A DNA stretch of 64,000 nucleotides from Neocallimastix lanati (nom. inval.) (lineage: Eukaryota; Neocallimastigomycota; Neocallimastigomycetes; Neocallimastigales; Neocallimastigaceae), in contig JACVTC010000038.1 in NCBI GenBank assembly GCA_016946835.1, positions 1,150,001-1,214,000 on the forward strand, read 5' to 3'. The translations under genes and the position numbers were made by a program. Every line of letters starts with the position of its first letter. Within the stretch, counting starts at the first letter, position 1. The notes beneath the pieces were generated by a model that saw nothing but the letters and a program-made list of their open reading frames with translations, ran no database searches and was not told where the DNA came from. Of this stretch, positions 22,300-38,395 are shown one piece after another.

Positions 22300-24195
22300 A
22301 ATTATTACGTATTAATAAAAATCGTAATTAGTCCAAAATAATGAAAATTTAACATACTTATTTTTAAAGATATAAACGATAAATATGGTTTAAATTTAAT
22401 TTTGGTTTAAATTATTTGAATTAAAAAATAAAAAAAATAATTAAAATCATTTTATTAATTAATTTAAATCAATAATTTTTTTTGATTTATCAATAGACAT
22501 ATTTAAAAAAAAATTTTTTTCGATTTTTTAATTAATAATTTATCATATTGTAAAAAATTAATAATTTTTATTTAAAATATTTTTTTGTAAGAATTTTTTA
22601 TAATTAGATACACATATAAATATTAAATATTATAAATATTATACTTTTTACTTTATGAAAGTAAGGGAAATCATTGTATATAGTAAAATCTCATTTTTTT
22701 TTAGTTATTAAATAAGTAAAAAAAAAAATTATAATATTAAATAATTTAAATAAAAAAAAAAATAATAAAAAATAAGAAGTTAATAATTAAATATATATAT
22801 ATATAAAATATCATTATAATTACAATATTTATTTATTTAATATTTTTATAATTTTTTATATAATAATAACAAAATACTAAAAATAATTTAAAAATAAAAT
22901 TAAAAAATAGAATAAAAATAAAAAATAAAATTAAAAAATATTATTTAACTTTTTTTTTCTATAATTAAATAAATAATAAGTGGAAATATAATTATAAAAA
23001 TATTATCATTTTGTACTTTACTTATTACTAAAATTAAATAATATGTGGAAATAATAACTAAAAGCAATAAAATTTTAACCATTCTATTATTTTAAATCAT
23101 TATTTATTTATTATATTTATTTATTTTATTTTTATTTTAATTTTTATTTATTTATTTAACAGATATATATTAAATATTTCACATAATTGTTTTTATTATT
23201 TTCTAATTTATTTAAATATAAGATATATTATATATATATAATATTAAACATAAATAATTAAAAATGTTATTATATAAAAAAAAAATAATTATTTGCATAT
23301 TTAAAAAACATAATAAAACATAAACAAAAAAAAAATACGCTAAGATATTTAAATATGCAAATAATTAAACAAAAAAAAAATACGCTAAGATATTTAAATA
23401 TGCAAATAATTAAAGTTATTTAAAGGTGTAAAGATTCATACACCCATTAATTAGTTAAATTTTATTTTATATATTGCATTTGTTTTTAACTAATTATTAT
23501 TATATATAATATTTTTTTTATTTTAGTTTTATTTTATATATTGCATTTGTTTTTAACTAATTATTTTATATAATATTTTTTTTATTTTAAAGTTACTTAT
23601 AGATGTAAATACTCAAAAATTCATAAATTAGTTTAGTTTCTTCAATAAAAAAAACTTTTTTTTTAAATACTTTTATTTATATAATAGTAATAGTTATAAA
23701 ACAATTTAATAATTATAAAAATAATTATTTTTCATATTTTCTTTATGTTTTTTATTAAACAATTTAATAATTATAAAATAATTATTTTTCATATTTACTT
23801 TTTATAAAAATAATTATTTTTCATATTTTCTTTATGTTTTTTATTAAACAATTTAATAATTATAAAATAATTATTTTTCATATTTACTTTTTTTTTGTTT
23901 AAAAAGTCCCTTTAATATTTTAATATCTTTAAAACAATCCAATTATTTTTTTTTTTTTTAAATATTTTTTTTTAATTTTTATTTATCTTTATTTTTATAT
24001 ATATATATGATAGAAATATTTATAAAACAATTAAATAATTATTTTTCATAATTTTTTTTTTCTGTTTTTAGTTATATATTTTAGTAGAGTATAATAAATT
24101 TATTAAATACCATAACATGAAAAACTATTAACTAAAAAATAAAAAAAAAAATTTTTTTTTTCTATATGTAAAATGATTTAAATTTTCAATTAATT
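22300..24195. other. AT-rich intergenic stretch with several short tandem duplications
   Basis: No gene is seen. It contains a 45-base unit twice (23324-23413, core TACGCTAAGATATTT) preceded by an inverted partial copy near 23288, a 67-base unit twice (about 23461-23594, core ATATTGCATTTG), and an 89-base unit twice (about 23715-23892). The last part is the 3' flank shared by the SD genes. Confidence 0.6.
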
Positions 24196-24245
24196 TAAAC
24201 CATAGTTAATGAATTACTTTTAAACCATAGTTAATGAATTACTTT
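24196..24245 (-). repeat. 25-base tandem duplication over the SD2 stop codon
   Basis: 24196-24220 and 24221-24245 are identical 25-base units that contain the last seven codons and the TAA. The reading frame ends in the upstream unit, so the second unit is now untranslated. SD3 and SD4 have one unit. Confidence 0.9.
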
Positions 24246-24951
24246 CAACTTCGGAACGCTTAGATCTCTTAACCCAGAGGAAAACACCAGCTGAGGAAAG
24301 AGCAGCAGCTCCGGCAATACCGGCGGCAATACCAGCATTAGAACTGTCTTCTTCTTCAGCAGCGGATTGTTCAGCGGCATCACCATCTTCACCATCTTCA
24401 CCATTAACATCATTGGCATCAACTCCTTCGGCATTATCACCTTCAGCTGGTTGTTCATTATCTCCATAATCATCAGAACCTTCACCAGCTGCTTCACCAT
24501 CGGCAACACCAGCATTATCAGCAGCATTAATACCATTGTCATCTCCATAATCATCAGAACCTTCACCAGCATTAGCAATATCATCTGATGGGTTAGCACT
24601 GTCAGTTAATGGAGTGTCATCAGCTGTTGTAGAATCAGCTGGGGTATCAATGGCATCAGCATTATCTGGAGTATCAATGGCATTAGCATTATCTGGAGTA
24701 TTATCAGATGATGCAACATCACCACTATCTGGAGTTTCTTCATTACCAGCTGGAGTATCAGCATCAATATAAATTTCAGTTCCTAATGGGTTAGATGGAT
24801 TAGATGGGTTATCGATACCTTCTGGTTCAGAGCTGACACCAGCATCAGTAGATCCTGGAGCAACAGCATCTTCATCTTCGGAAACATCTAAAGAGTTAGC
24901 GTAAGCGAAGGCAGCGGTAGCAGCGAATAATAAAATAGATTGGAATTTCAT
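24220..24951 (-). CDS. Acidic type I membrane protein of unknown function (SD2)
   Basis: A 243-residue protein with a signal peptide (MKFQSILLFAATAAFAYA, 1-18), an acidic low-complexity body rich in Asp, Ala, Asn, Glu and Pro, two EGSDDYGD motifs, a hydrophobic segment near the end (GIAAGIAGAAALSSAGVFLW) and a basic tail KRSKRSE. The features predict a secreted acidic domain anchored by a C-terminal membrane helix with a short inner tail. SD3 and SD4 differ from it at only a handful of residues (here LGTEIYID, PDSGD and SNSLTMV). The ATG context TTCGAAAATG and ~600 bases upstream are shared with the other copies. No family name is known to me; a wall or surface role is inference. Confidence 0.87.
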   Translation of the reverse strand: MKFQSILLFAATAAFAYANSLDVSEDEDAVAPGSTDAGVSSEPEGIDNPSNPSNPLGTEIYIDADTPAGNEETPDSGDVASSDNTPDNANAIDTPDNADAIDTPADSTTADDTPLTDSANPSDDIANAGEGSDDYGDDNGINAADNAGVADGEAAGEGSDDYGDNEQPAEGDNAEGVDANDVNGEDGEDGDAAEQSAAEEEDSSNAGIAAGIAGAAALSSAGVFLWVKRSKRSEVESNSLTMV

Positions 24952-25607
24952 TTTCGAATTATATTATATATAAATTATAAAAAAAAATTTTTTTTTTTTA
25001 AAATTGATTTTGTTACAGGTTAATAGTTTTTCTTTTGAATAACTATACTATTTAAATGAAATATATATATTAAATTTTTATTCTGTTAAAATAATATATA
25101 TATTTTTTTATATACAATAAAAATCTTTTATTTCTTTATTAACAATATTTTTTTTTATTTATAAAATAAATTATTATTGAATAAAAAAAAAAATTCTTTT
25201 GAAAGAAAAATTTTAAATATTTATACCAAATTGAAAAAATAATGATATATGATATTTTTATATATATCACTTTCTATAAAAATTATTTGTTTTATATTTA
25301 TAAGTAATTATAAAAATAATAAATAAATAAATATCTTACTATTCCTTATTTAATATTTACTTATTTAATATATATTAAAAAAATATATATAATAATAATA
25401 ATAAAAATAAAAAAAAAAAAATAATAATAAAAAAAAAACTATTGGTAGCTATTTTTATTTTTTATATATATATTAATAATATTTTTAAAAATTATATATA
25501 TATATAAATTTTTAATAAATTATTAAAAATTTAATATAAATATTTATAATTAATTGCTTTTAATTTTTATATGCAATTTTTTAAATTAAAAAAAAAATAA
25601 GAAAGTA

Positions 25608-25630
25608 ATATGTTTTTCGTATCAAAAAAG
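25608..25630 (-). promoter_or_regulatory. Conserved upstream word of SD2
   Basis: ATATGTTTTTCGTATCAAAA, about 660 bases before the SD2 start, is matched on the opposite strand upstream of SD4 (42936-42958) within a longer stretch of similarity. It may only mark the length of the duplicated segment. Confidence 0.3.
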
Positions 25631-25729
25631 AAAATTTATTATATTAATTTTAATTAATAAAATTAATAAATTTTATTAATGTAAATTATTATTTATTTAA
25701 ATTTATATTATTTCAACAGAAAAAATTAA

Positions 25730-25879
25730 TTCTATTCCAACTTTCTTACTAAATATAATTACGGAGTTCAATCTGATGGTAAGATAATTTGTAAAAAACA
25801 ATGTTGGACGGTAAATACGGACGATTATTGTGGTACAGGATATATAAACCAAATTAAGGAATATGTTGTTATTAATTAA
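25730..25879 (+). pseudogene. Cysteine-containing coding remnant, unidentified
   Basis: An open stretch of 49 codons without ATG, ending TAA at 25877-25879. Its amino-acid use (YNYGVQSDGKIICKKQCW, then DDYCGTGYINQIKEYVV) and base composition look coding rather than random A/T DNA. Three Cys and a Trp suggest the end of a secreted, disulfide-bonded domain. It is too short to name. It sits at the edge of block B. Confidence 0.35.
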
Positions 25880-26124
25880 ATTTAATTAAATTAGTTCAAC
25901 TTGTTCTTTTATTATCTATTATTTTATTAAAATTATTAAAGTAATATTCATTTATTCATTTTATTATTGATTCATTTTATTCGTTTTTTTTTTTTTAATT
26001 TTTATTTTTTCATTATTTTTTTTAATCTCTTTTATATTTTTTGCTTGAATTTCCTTTTCTTTTATCCTTCATAACAATGTTTACTTTTTCATCAGTTTCA
26101 TTAAATTTTCTTTTTCTATCAACA

Positions 26125-26165
26125 CTTGTAAATATATAATAAAAATAGTTTATTATATATACAAG
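26125..26165. repeat. Hairpin, block B copy
   Basis: Counterpart of the hairpin at 14068-14106, with the same loop AATAG and two extra A bases in the left arm. Confidence 0.65.
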
Positions 26166-27463
26166 AGTTGAAAATGATGAAATTATTTAATAATTTATTA
26201 ATAATAATAATATTATTATTATTATTATATTTAAATATATTATACTGTTTAATATATTATTAAAATTTAAACATACTTATACTGTTTAATATATTATTAT
26301 TATTTTTTTTTTATAAATTTGAATATTGTTTAATATATTATTATTTTTTTTATAAATATGAAAGAAAAACATTTCCAATGCTTTATTTATTAATTAATGT
26401 AATTATATATAATATTAATTACTTTATATATAAAAAATGCATTATAATATATTTAAATAAAAAATTTATAAATATATTTAATAGTAAATTAAATAAAATA
26501 AAATTATTGTTAGAAATTTTAATATAATTAAAATATAATGCAAAATTTAATGTAATAACAATATTATGGCATGAATTATAATTATTCTATAAAAAAAATA
26601 TTTTTAATAAAATAAAATAAAATAAAGAAGTAATATTTGTAAAAAGGATAGAGGTGTCCATTAAATTTTCCATTAAATCAAGAGAAATATTATCAAAAAA
26701 AAAAAAAAAATAAAAATAAAAATAAAAAAAAAATAAATTTCCATAGATCTGTTGTGTGAGGAACAATAATTACTATTTGTGCTAGATAATTTCAGAGTTT
26801 TTCTTTTTTTTTTTCCCTATTAAGTACGACGTTGACTCTCTTAGTTTGAGGAATAGTTTTTCGCTATACCAATCAAAAATAAAGCTTATAGTTTATAAAA
26901 AGTAAATCCTAAAAATAATTTTTTTTATTTATATTAATATTATTTTTTTCACTAATTAAACACTACTATATATTTAACATTTTAAAACATTAATAATAAA
27001 AAATTTTTTTATTTCTTGTTAATGTTATTTTTATTTAAATTTGAAAATTTAAATATATATATATATTTAAACTTTCAAATATATAAATAATATATATTAT
27101 TTATATATTTATTTGGAAAAATGATATATTAACAAATTCTTAAAGAAATTTGAAATAGGCTATTTTATCAAATTAATTTGATTTTCTTCAATAACTATCT
27201 AATTTAAGAAATTTATCGTTAATTTTTTTTTTTTTTTTTTTTTTTTTTATTTTTTATTTATTAATTAATCTAAATGAAATTCATTTTTCATTTAATTAAT
27301 GTAATAAATAATTTTTTTTTTTGTTTGTTTGTTCTGTTTTGTTTTACATCATATATTACTTTTAATAATTTTTAAATATACAACTTTTTTTTTTCTTTAC
27401 AATATATTATATATTTATAATATTTTATATTTATAATATTGAAATAAATATAAAATATATAAA

Positions 27464-27505
<42 letters not shown>

Positions 27506-27742
27506 GCTATATATATTTTTATATATAAATTTTAGTAAAATTATTTACTATTGAATATTCAATATATATATATATATATGTATAATATTGTTATGCTTAT
27601 ATGTTTACATATATTTTATTTTAATATTATATTAATATATATATACTAATAATTTTTAATCATTAATATATATATATAATAATTTTATTTTTTTAGAAAA
27701 AAATTTTATTAACTAATTCTATTTTATTAGATATTAGATAAT

Positions 27743-29259
27743 TTAAAGTCCAGGAGTTTCAAGACGAATATGATCATACATAATACCATCAAATTGACAA
27801 TTATTGGTATATCCTCCTGTCTTTCGGGCATGTAAAGTAATCTTATTTTCTCCAATTTTGAAATCATTCGGTCCAAATTTAAATTCTAATTCACGATAGA
27901 ATCCTCGAATACCATCACGACGAACACAGGCATCATCTTTAAAGTTGGAAACTTCGGCTGAATTCTTTCCTCCATTGATAGAGACTGAAAGTGCAGTAGA
28001 AGAATTAGCTGCAACTGAAACTCGTAATACTGATGTACCGGTGGGCTTCTTTCTCAAATTGAAGTAAATATTCCATGGAATTGATTGATATTTACCTCCT
28101 CTTCCTGGAACTGAAACATGACAATAATTCCAATCTCTGGAATAATTAGATTTTCCAATATAGTAATTGACTCCATTTGGAAATTCTTTTGGGAATTTGT
28201 ATGGAAGTCCCCATTGATTGAAATGATCTCCATGTTTGAATTCTTTAGCGGTACGATCTGGAATTCCAATTTCCCATGCAATTGGTCCAACTCTCTTTTC
28301 TGTGAAAACAATTTCTCCAAGATTCGTAGTTCTACCGGCTGTGACCGTAATGGTTTTGTTTAAAATAAATTCACCAACCACTCCTTTAGACCATGCACGT
28401 AATTGATACGTACCTGGAATAACATTGTTAATAGAGAAATTTGGACTAACACCTGAAATACTATGAGTCCAGAAAGAATAATGACGCCATTGTTGATTAG
28501 GAATAGATTCTCTGTTAGATTCTGGTTGAACTAATGTTACCACAGCATCTTCTAATCTGAAAGCGGAATTATTTAATGGATTCTTAATGGTCAATTTACC
28601 TGTAACACTTCCACGTTGTTTCACATATCCTGGTTGAGAAACGAATGAATATGGCCATTTTGCTTTTTCAACTTTAGCTACTGCTTTAACATCTCTCCAT
28701 GAAGCTTGAGGAGAACCTGCCTTATTCAAATAAATTAAATATGGACCATAAACTTTGGACCAATTTTCACCTCTCTTTGGATATTCATCTCCTGCACCAT
28801 AATGAGAACCTGCCATATACATAATTTGTAAAGAATCATCTTCACCTTGATGACAAGCAAGATCACGATTATAAGCACCACCATTTTTCCATTCCATTGA
28901 TGGAGTCACAAACCAACAACCTAAACCATTTTTAGTAGCAAAACCATGAACATCATGTTTTAATGCATCAATGGACCAATCATATTTGTGGATGACTTCT
29001 CCTGTCTTCACTTTACAAGCTTCTTTTGGACCCATCACTTGACAATTCTTTTGTTGTTCAGCGGTTGGTAAATAACGACCAACATCATCTTCAACTTGTA
29101 ACCAACTGAATGGATTACTTTTTAATCTTAAAATTAAACGAATTTCACTGAATTGAGTATCAGGATAATTAGCTTTATGATCAAGTTTTAAAGAAAAATA
29201 GACACCTTTTGTATCATTAAGCATAGTATATCTAACTTCCCTATATGTATATATGTATA

Positions 29260-29310
<51 letters not shown>

Positions 29311-30007
29311 AATTATTTTTTTAAAAAAAATATTTATAATTTTAATTTAAAATTTTAAAAATATCATTATTTAATATTAGACTTAATAAATTAATTTTTT
29401 TTATATTTTTTTTAATGTAAACTTACCAATCCATATTTAATACATTATCAGTGAAAGCAATTTCAACATGATCATTTGTATTCTTAATTATAGTACTTCT
29501 TTTTGCATGAACTTTAGATATATTTTAATAAATAAAAAAAATTAATAAAAATTAATATATTAATGATAAAAACTTTAAATAATTATCCATATAAATAAAA
29601 AATCGACGAAAAAACAATTTTCTTTTTTATAAAATCAATATTTACAGCCAGCTTTTGAACCATTAGCATCAATATAAAATCTATTTAAAAATTCTTGATT
29701 GTCACCAGCAATCTTTAATGAAGTAATATAACCATCTTTCTTAGAAATAACAACTGTAGCATAGCTATTTATTATAGTTAATAATAAAAAATGATATTTA
29801 TTAATAAAAATTTTAAATAAGGCTTTTTTCTTCATATTTTTAACAAAATTATATTTTGTTAAAAAAAATTTTTTTTTAATATAATTAGAATTAATTATAT
29901 ATTTACTTATTTTTTAAAGTGTATGAATTATTGTTTTGTGTCAAACTGACAGCAGAAACAATAGAAGATAAGATGGTTACTAATAAACTAATAAATAAAA
30001 TTTTCAT
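27743..30007 (-). CDS. PL4 rhamnogalacturonan lyase, copy 3, intact
   Basis: Exons 30007-29907, 29764-29646, 29511-29427 and 29240-27743, all with GT donors and AG acceptors, give a 600-residue secreted enzyme. Signal peptide MKILFISLLVTILSSIVSA (1-19); lyase domain to about 300 with conserved SHYGAG (247-252; its His is a candidate catalytic residue by comparison with PL4 enzymes) and VYGPYLIYLN; fibronectin-III-like domain from about 306 (GYVKQRGSVTGKLTI); C-terminal carbohydrate-binding-like domain (PIAWEIGIPDRTAKEFKHGD onward). It would cut rhamnogalacturonan I in plant cell walls outside the cell. No dockerin is present, so cellulosome attachment is unlikely. Codon 190 is TGG. Intron 3 holds an ATT microsatellite, as does that of gene 4. 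A TATA-like word (30097-30104) lies about 90 bases before the ATG. Confidence 0.9.
29262..29308. repeat. ATT microsatellite in intron 3 of PL4 copy 3
   Basis: About fifteen ATT units. The facing gene 4 carries a much longer AAT run at the same place; pairs A and C have AT dinucleotides there instead. Confidence 0.9.
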
Positions 30008-30330
30008 TTTTTTATTAATAATAGTAAATTAATATAATACAAATATTTATATATATTAATATTTTTGAATCTTTGAAATAAAATGAAAAATGCAGTTATT
30101 TATACTTTTTTTTTTTTTTTTTTTTAATTATTATTTATCTATTTTTTTTTATACATATATATATAATTTAATTTTTTATTTTTCTCAATAAAATAAATTA
30201 TTACTTTAAAAAAAATAAATAAATTTTAATTTTATAAAATATATTTTTAAATGATATATACTTAACAAGTTATAAATAGTTTTTTTATAATAATTAATTT
30301 TAATAAATAGAAATAAAGAAATATTTTTAC

Positions 30331-30373
30331 GATAGTATGCGGTATGTAATAAATATACATGTTATATCATATT
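30331..30373 (-). promoter_or_regulatory. Conserved upstream element of PL4 copy 3, proximal
   Basis: GATAGTATGCGGTATGTAAT then AAATATACATGTTATATCAT, about 325 bases before the ATG. Confidence 0.5.
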
Positions 30374-30599
30374 ATGATTTTATGTCATTAATTTTGTTTT
30401 AACAATAATGAAAAAGAATTTTATTTTTATTTTTTATACATATATATGTATAATTTAATTTTTTATTTTATTACTTTAAAAAAAATATAAATTTTAATTA
30501 TTTAAAATATATTATATTATAATATATACTAAACTAGTAATAAATAGTTTTTTTTATAATAATTAATTTTAATAATTAGAAATAAAGAAATATTTGTAC

Positions 30600-30643
30600 G
30601 ATAGTATGCGGTGTGTAATAAATATACATGTTATGTCATATTA
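30600..30643 (-). promoter_or_regulatory. Conserved upstream element of PL4 copy 3, distal
   Basis: GATAGTATGCGGTGTGTAAT then AAATATACATGTTATGTCAT, closer to the version of copy 2 than the proximal unit is. Confidence 0.5.
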
Positions 30644-31567
30644 TAATTTTATGTCATTAATTTTGTTATAATGATGTAAAAGAACTTTATTTTTATTTTT
30701 TTTTAATAATATAAATTAAACTTTATAAATATATATTATCGGAAAATATATATTAAATAAAAGTTTTCCAAACTTAATAATTTATCAAAAACTATTTAAT
30801 TATAGGATAATAATCTGAAGCAATATTCTATTTTATTAAATTATTAATATGTATTTAAATATTCCATACGGAATGATTTAATAAAAATATGAATTGTTTC
30901 AAAAACATATATATATAACTAAAATTATACTTAAATTAATAATATAGATAATAAAATTACTTTATATCTTATTTTTTATTTTATTTTTTTTTACTACTAA
31001 AGTTAGTTATTTCTTAATAATTAGTTTTAATAATTAAATTTGAAAAAAAAACTTTATATCTTATATCAAAATAAATATTTATTTCTAGTATTAAAAATTA
31101 AATTTTAATTTTTAAAATATATAATTCTTATTTGGAATACTAATTATAATTTTAATATGATTAGTTAATAATGAATCCTATAGTTAATAAATAAATACTG
31201 AAAAGTAATTATTAAATATAAAGTATGATCAATAATAAAATAAAAAAAAAAATAAAATAAAATAAATTATAAAATTTAAATTATATAAATAATTTAATGT
31301 ATAATTGGTAAAAAAAAATTTGGTATTTTGAATTATGAATAAATATTTATATTATTAATTTAGTTTTAATTTATTTATTTGTAAAATATTAATATTTTAT
31401 CAAAGTTAATATTTATTTAGTAAAATAAATAATATATATAAATAATTCAATTTTCTAATTCGTTTTTTTTTTCTAAATTCATATATTTGTATCTATATAT
31501 ATATATATGTTTAAATTTTAATTTTCATTATATTATATATTATATAATTAAAAAATTAAAAAAAAAA

Positions 31568-33997
<2,430 letters not shown>

Positions 33998-34199
33998 ATT
34001 ATCAAATTTTTTTTAACCATTGAATTAAAATATAAATAAAAGATTCATTCTATAAATTATACATTTTTAAAGAGTTTTAATCATAATTTATATATATTTA
34101 CTGGTAATTAAATATTATTACAAATATACATATATATATATTAGTGTAGTTTTTAAAACAAATGTTTATTAAATAAAAAATATTAAAATAAATGTAAAA

Positions 34200-35734
<1,535 letters not shown>

Positions 35735-36301
35735 ATGAGTAAAGAAAATCCAGATGTCTCATTAGTACCATTACAACCAGAGGATCGTGAACAGTTTATT
35801 ACCGATAATCAGGAAGCCTTTAACTATGGTGCACTAGAAGAGTTTGGTAAGAGAGATGATCATCTCAACAACGAAGGTCAAATTATATCACGTAAAACGA
35901 TTGAACGATCCATCGATCATCCTCATTCCGAGACTTATCGTATCTTGTATAAGGATCAAAAAGTTGGTGGGGTGGTGATCCGTATTGATAAAGAAACATT
36001 AAGAGGTGAATTAGAATTGCTATTTACCTCACCAAAGATTCATAATAAAGGTTGTGGCTATACGGCATGGTGTCTCATTGAAAGATTACATCCAGAAATT
36101 AAAGTATGGGAAACCATCACCCCCTATTTTGAAAAAAGAAATATTCATTTTTATGTGAATCGTTGTGGATTTCATATTGTGGAATTTATAAATGAATTTC
36201 ATCAAGCAAAATACTCTCCAGAAGAAGAAGAAATGTTTGAAGAAGAACCACATGAAGGACCAGAAGAAATGTTTCGTTTTGAAAAAATTATGCATAATTA
36301 A
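35735..36301 (+). CDS. GNAT-family N-acetyltransferase, bacterial type
   Basis: A 188-residue enzyme. A GNAT acetyl-CoA motif lies at 104-111 (NKGCGYTA), after the ELELLFTSP strand, and the C-terminal part has FYVNRCGFHIVE. The protein resembles acetyltransferases of Firmicutes from memory of the family; substrate unknown. There is no signal peptide, so it should be cytosolic. It is a single exon and unrelated in sequence to the GNAT at 12 kb beyond the fold. The acidic end (EEEEMFEEEPHEGPEE) is an addition not needed for the fold. Transfer from gut bacteria is likely but would need a tree. Confidence 0.88.
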   Translation: MSKENPDVSLVPLQPEDREQFITDNQEAFNYGALEEFGKRDDHLNNEGQIISRKTIERSIDHPHSETYRILYKDQKVGGVVIRIDKETLRGELELLFTSPKIHNKGCGYTAWCLIERLHPEIKVWETITPYFEKRNIHFYVNRCGFHIVEFINEFHQAKYSPEEEEMFEEEPHEGPEEMFRFEKIMHN

Positions 36302-36893
36302 TTCATTAATTAATTCATTAATAATAAAATTATTTGAAAAATTAAATAATAGAAAAAGGATAAAAGGATAATTAGATTTTATTTTATTTCATTTAATTTA
36401 ATTTATTAATTAATTTTTATAATTTTCTTGACTGATTTCAATATCAAATTTTTTTTTTTTTTTTTTTTTAATATACAAATAATTTATATTGATTTCATAT
36501 TTCATTGCTCCAATTGTTATTAATACCTATAAACAAATATATAAATAAATCATACAATGAATCTATATAAACTATTAATCATTTTGAATTATAATATTTA
36601 TTTTGACTACTCAATTGATATTACTCTAGTTAAAACAAAAAAAAAATTATATATTTATATATAATTTAATAAAAAAAAAAATTTTTTTTAAATTTTTGTT
36701 TTTTTTTTTTTTTATTGAAAACTTTAAAAATTTAAATTTTGTACAATATAAAAATTATAACAAAAAAAAAAATTTTTTTTTATTATTATTTTTTATAATT
36801 AAACTTATTGATATATTAAATAATTTAAACTTTTTTTTTTATATTATTTATTTTTATTTAAATTATTATAAAAATAATAATCGTATATAATTA

Positions 36894-36938
<45 letters not shown>

Positions 36939-36940
36939 AG
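36302..36940. other. AT-rich intergenic stretch ending in a ~38-base T tract
   Basis: No gene is seen. The T tract (about 36897-36934) directly precedes a LINE fragment. Confidence 0.5.
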
Positions 36941-37330
36941 ATTCATCTTTCTTTATTGGTAGTAACAAATTACCTAAAACCTAAAACTATACTTATCTTG
37001 ATATTCCTATTGATGGATCTTTATCATTGAAACCTATACAATCCAAATTAAACAGTAATTTAAATATCAAGTTAAATTTCGTACTTTCGATTTCTTATTA
37101 ATAAATCTATTCCTCTCTCATTGAAGAAATATGTTTTAATTTTCCTTTATTCATGTTTTATATTATGCTCCTCTCTTTGGTTCAAATAAGAGCAGATACT
37201 CTAAAGCTCAAAAAAATTATTAACAGAGGACTTTATATTGGAATTATGGATTTAAATCTCATAATTCTTATGTTAGTCTCTATGATATTACTCATGAATT
37301 AAGAATACCTTCTCTTTCATCGAAAGTTTC
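36941..37330 (+). mobile_element. Degenerate LINE fragment, region after the reverse transcriptase
   Basis: Broken frames encode YLDIPIDGSLSLKPI, YYAPLFGSNKSR and KIINRGL, matching YLGIPFDKSLSLKPI, YFAPLLGSNKTR and KLINKGL of the intact LINE (about residues 1027-1110 there). Several stops and frameshifts are present. Confidence 0.8.
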
Positions 37331-37344
37331 ATCCACCCCTACAT

Positions 37345-38330
37345 ACAATTATTAGCTCAGGAACGGAATCAACAAGATAGTTATCGAATGGAGGAACAAG
37401 TCGAATATTTCTTGGAAAGCTATCCATCTCAAATATTCATGACCTTATATAGTACAACAAATGATAATAGTAATAATGGTGGTGATGGTGTCAATATATA
37501 TTGGAGGAAATGATTCAACAAAAAAAAAATCTGAGATTAATTACCTTTCTCGTGAATAGCGGTCGGGATATTAATAATTATATGAGAAGTGGGAAATTAC
37601 TAATTGAGAAAGTCAACGAAAATAAAGATAGTTTCTTGGTAAATAAATTAATTGAATTGGGGGGTGCCATTATCGAAGTTCGTATCCAATCCGGTGTTAA
37701 AATTATTGATTTCATTAAATCGATGATAGCCAATTTCTATAAAATGGAAGATGTTATCAACTAGGATACATTAGTAGAGGATAGTATTTATACGAAGGAT
37801 AAAGCCGCCACTAAAGCTATTATTGAGAAAGAAGGTTTGAATATTGATTCAGACGATAGTAGTGTGGACAATCTTTTCCAGAAGGCCTTACTCAATTATG
37901 ATATGGATTAACTGAATGAATTGATAAGATTAGGAGCTGATCCGACTAAAGCCGATGGGGTCCTCCAGATAATGTTAAAAAAAAATAATTAGAGAAGGGA
38001 GGATTGGAAATGAAAGACTTCCATTCCTCAGAATTGACTAATGACAAAGAAAAAATTATCAGTGAGTTGGAATTAATGAATTATAATACCATCGCCAGTG
38101 AATACATTATTTCCAATCAGTTGGAAAAAGCTAATCAATTAATTTGTAAATATGATAAGATTTTGAAATGACAGAATGAAGAAGAATTGAATTTATTATC
38201 GCAGATCATTGTAACTCTCTATAATAAAAAGGAATTACCGATTTTGGAAGAAATTCTGGATTGGTATGCCTATGCCATCAATCGATTTATTCAGAAAATA
38301 AATTTAATAGAAATATTTTTTCATATTTAA
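37345..38330 (+). pseudogene. Ankyrin-like repeat protein, pseudogene
   Basis: Coding-like sequence with a frameshift near 37500 and in-frame stops (for example 37762-37764, TAA near 37909 and TGA near 38169). Segments such as ITFLVNSGRDIN, LVNKLIELGGAIIE and LNELIRLGADPTKADG have the helix-loop pattern of divergent ankyrin repeats. Ankyrin proteins are abundant in anaerobic fungi. The remnant directly follows the LINE fragment and is followed by AAAAC repeats and an A tract. It could be a retrocopy or simply an old gene that has decayed. Confidence 0.6.
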
Positions 38331-38332
38331 AA

Positions 38333-38358
38333 CAAAACAAAACAAAACAAAAACAAAA

Positions 38359-38392
<34 letters not shown>
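38333..38392. repeat. AAAAC repeats and A tract
   Basis: Four or five AAAAC units followed by about 33 A bases; a possible tail of a retroposed unit covering the preceding remnants. Confidence 0.6.

Positions 38393-38395
<3 letters not shown>

Larger units (their letters stand above)
13660..22300. repeat. Segmental duplication block A (PL4 genes 1 and 2 with flanks)
   Basis: The left flank (about 13660-15786) shares non-coding words with the left flanks of blocks B and C, for example a stretch reading GACGTTGACTCT at about 14799, 26828 and 55524. The right flank (22070-22260) matches that of block C (63624-63800) almost base for base, including TTGAACTAAATAAATGTG. The two genes lie head to head inside. 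Edges are approximate because the DNA is low in complexity. Confidence 0.75.
30150..30710. repeat. Tandem duplication of the PL4 copy 3 upstream region
   Basis: About 30150-30437 is repeated at about 30438-30710, so that the upstream element is present twice (30331-30373 and 30600-30643). Neither of the other left-hand genes shows the second unit. Confidence 0.75.
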
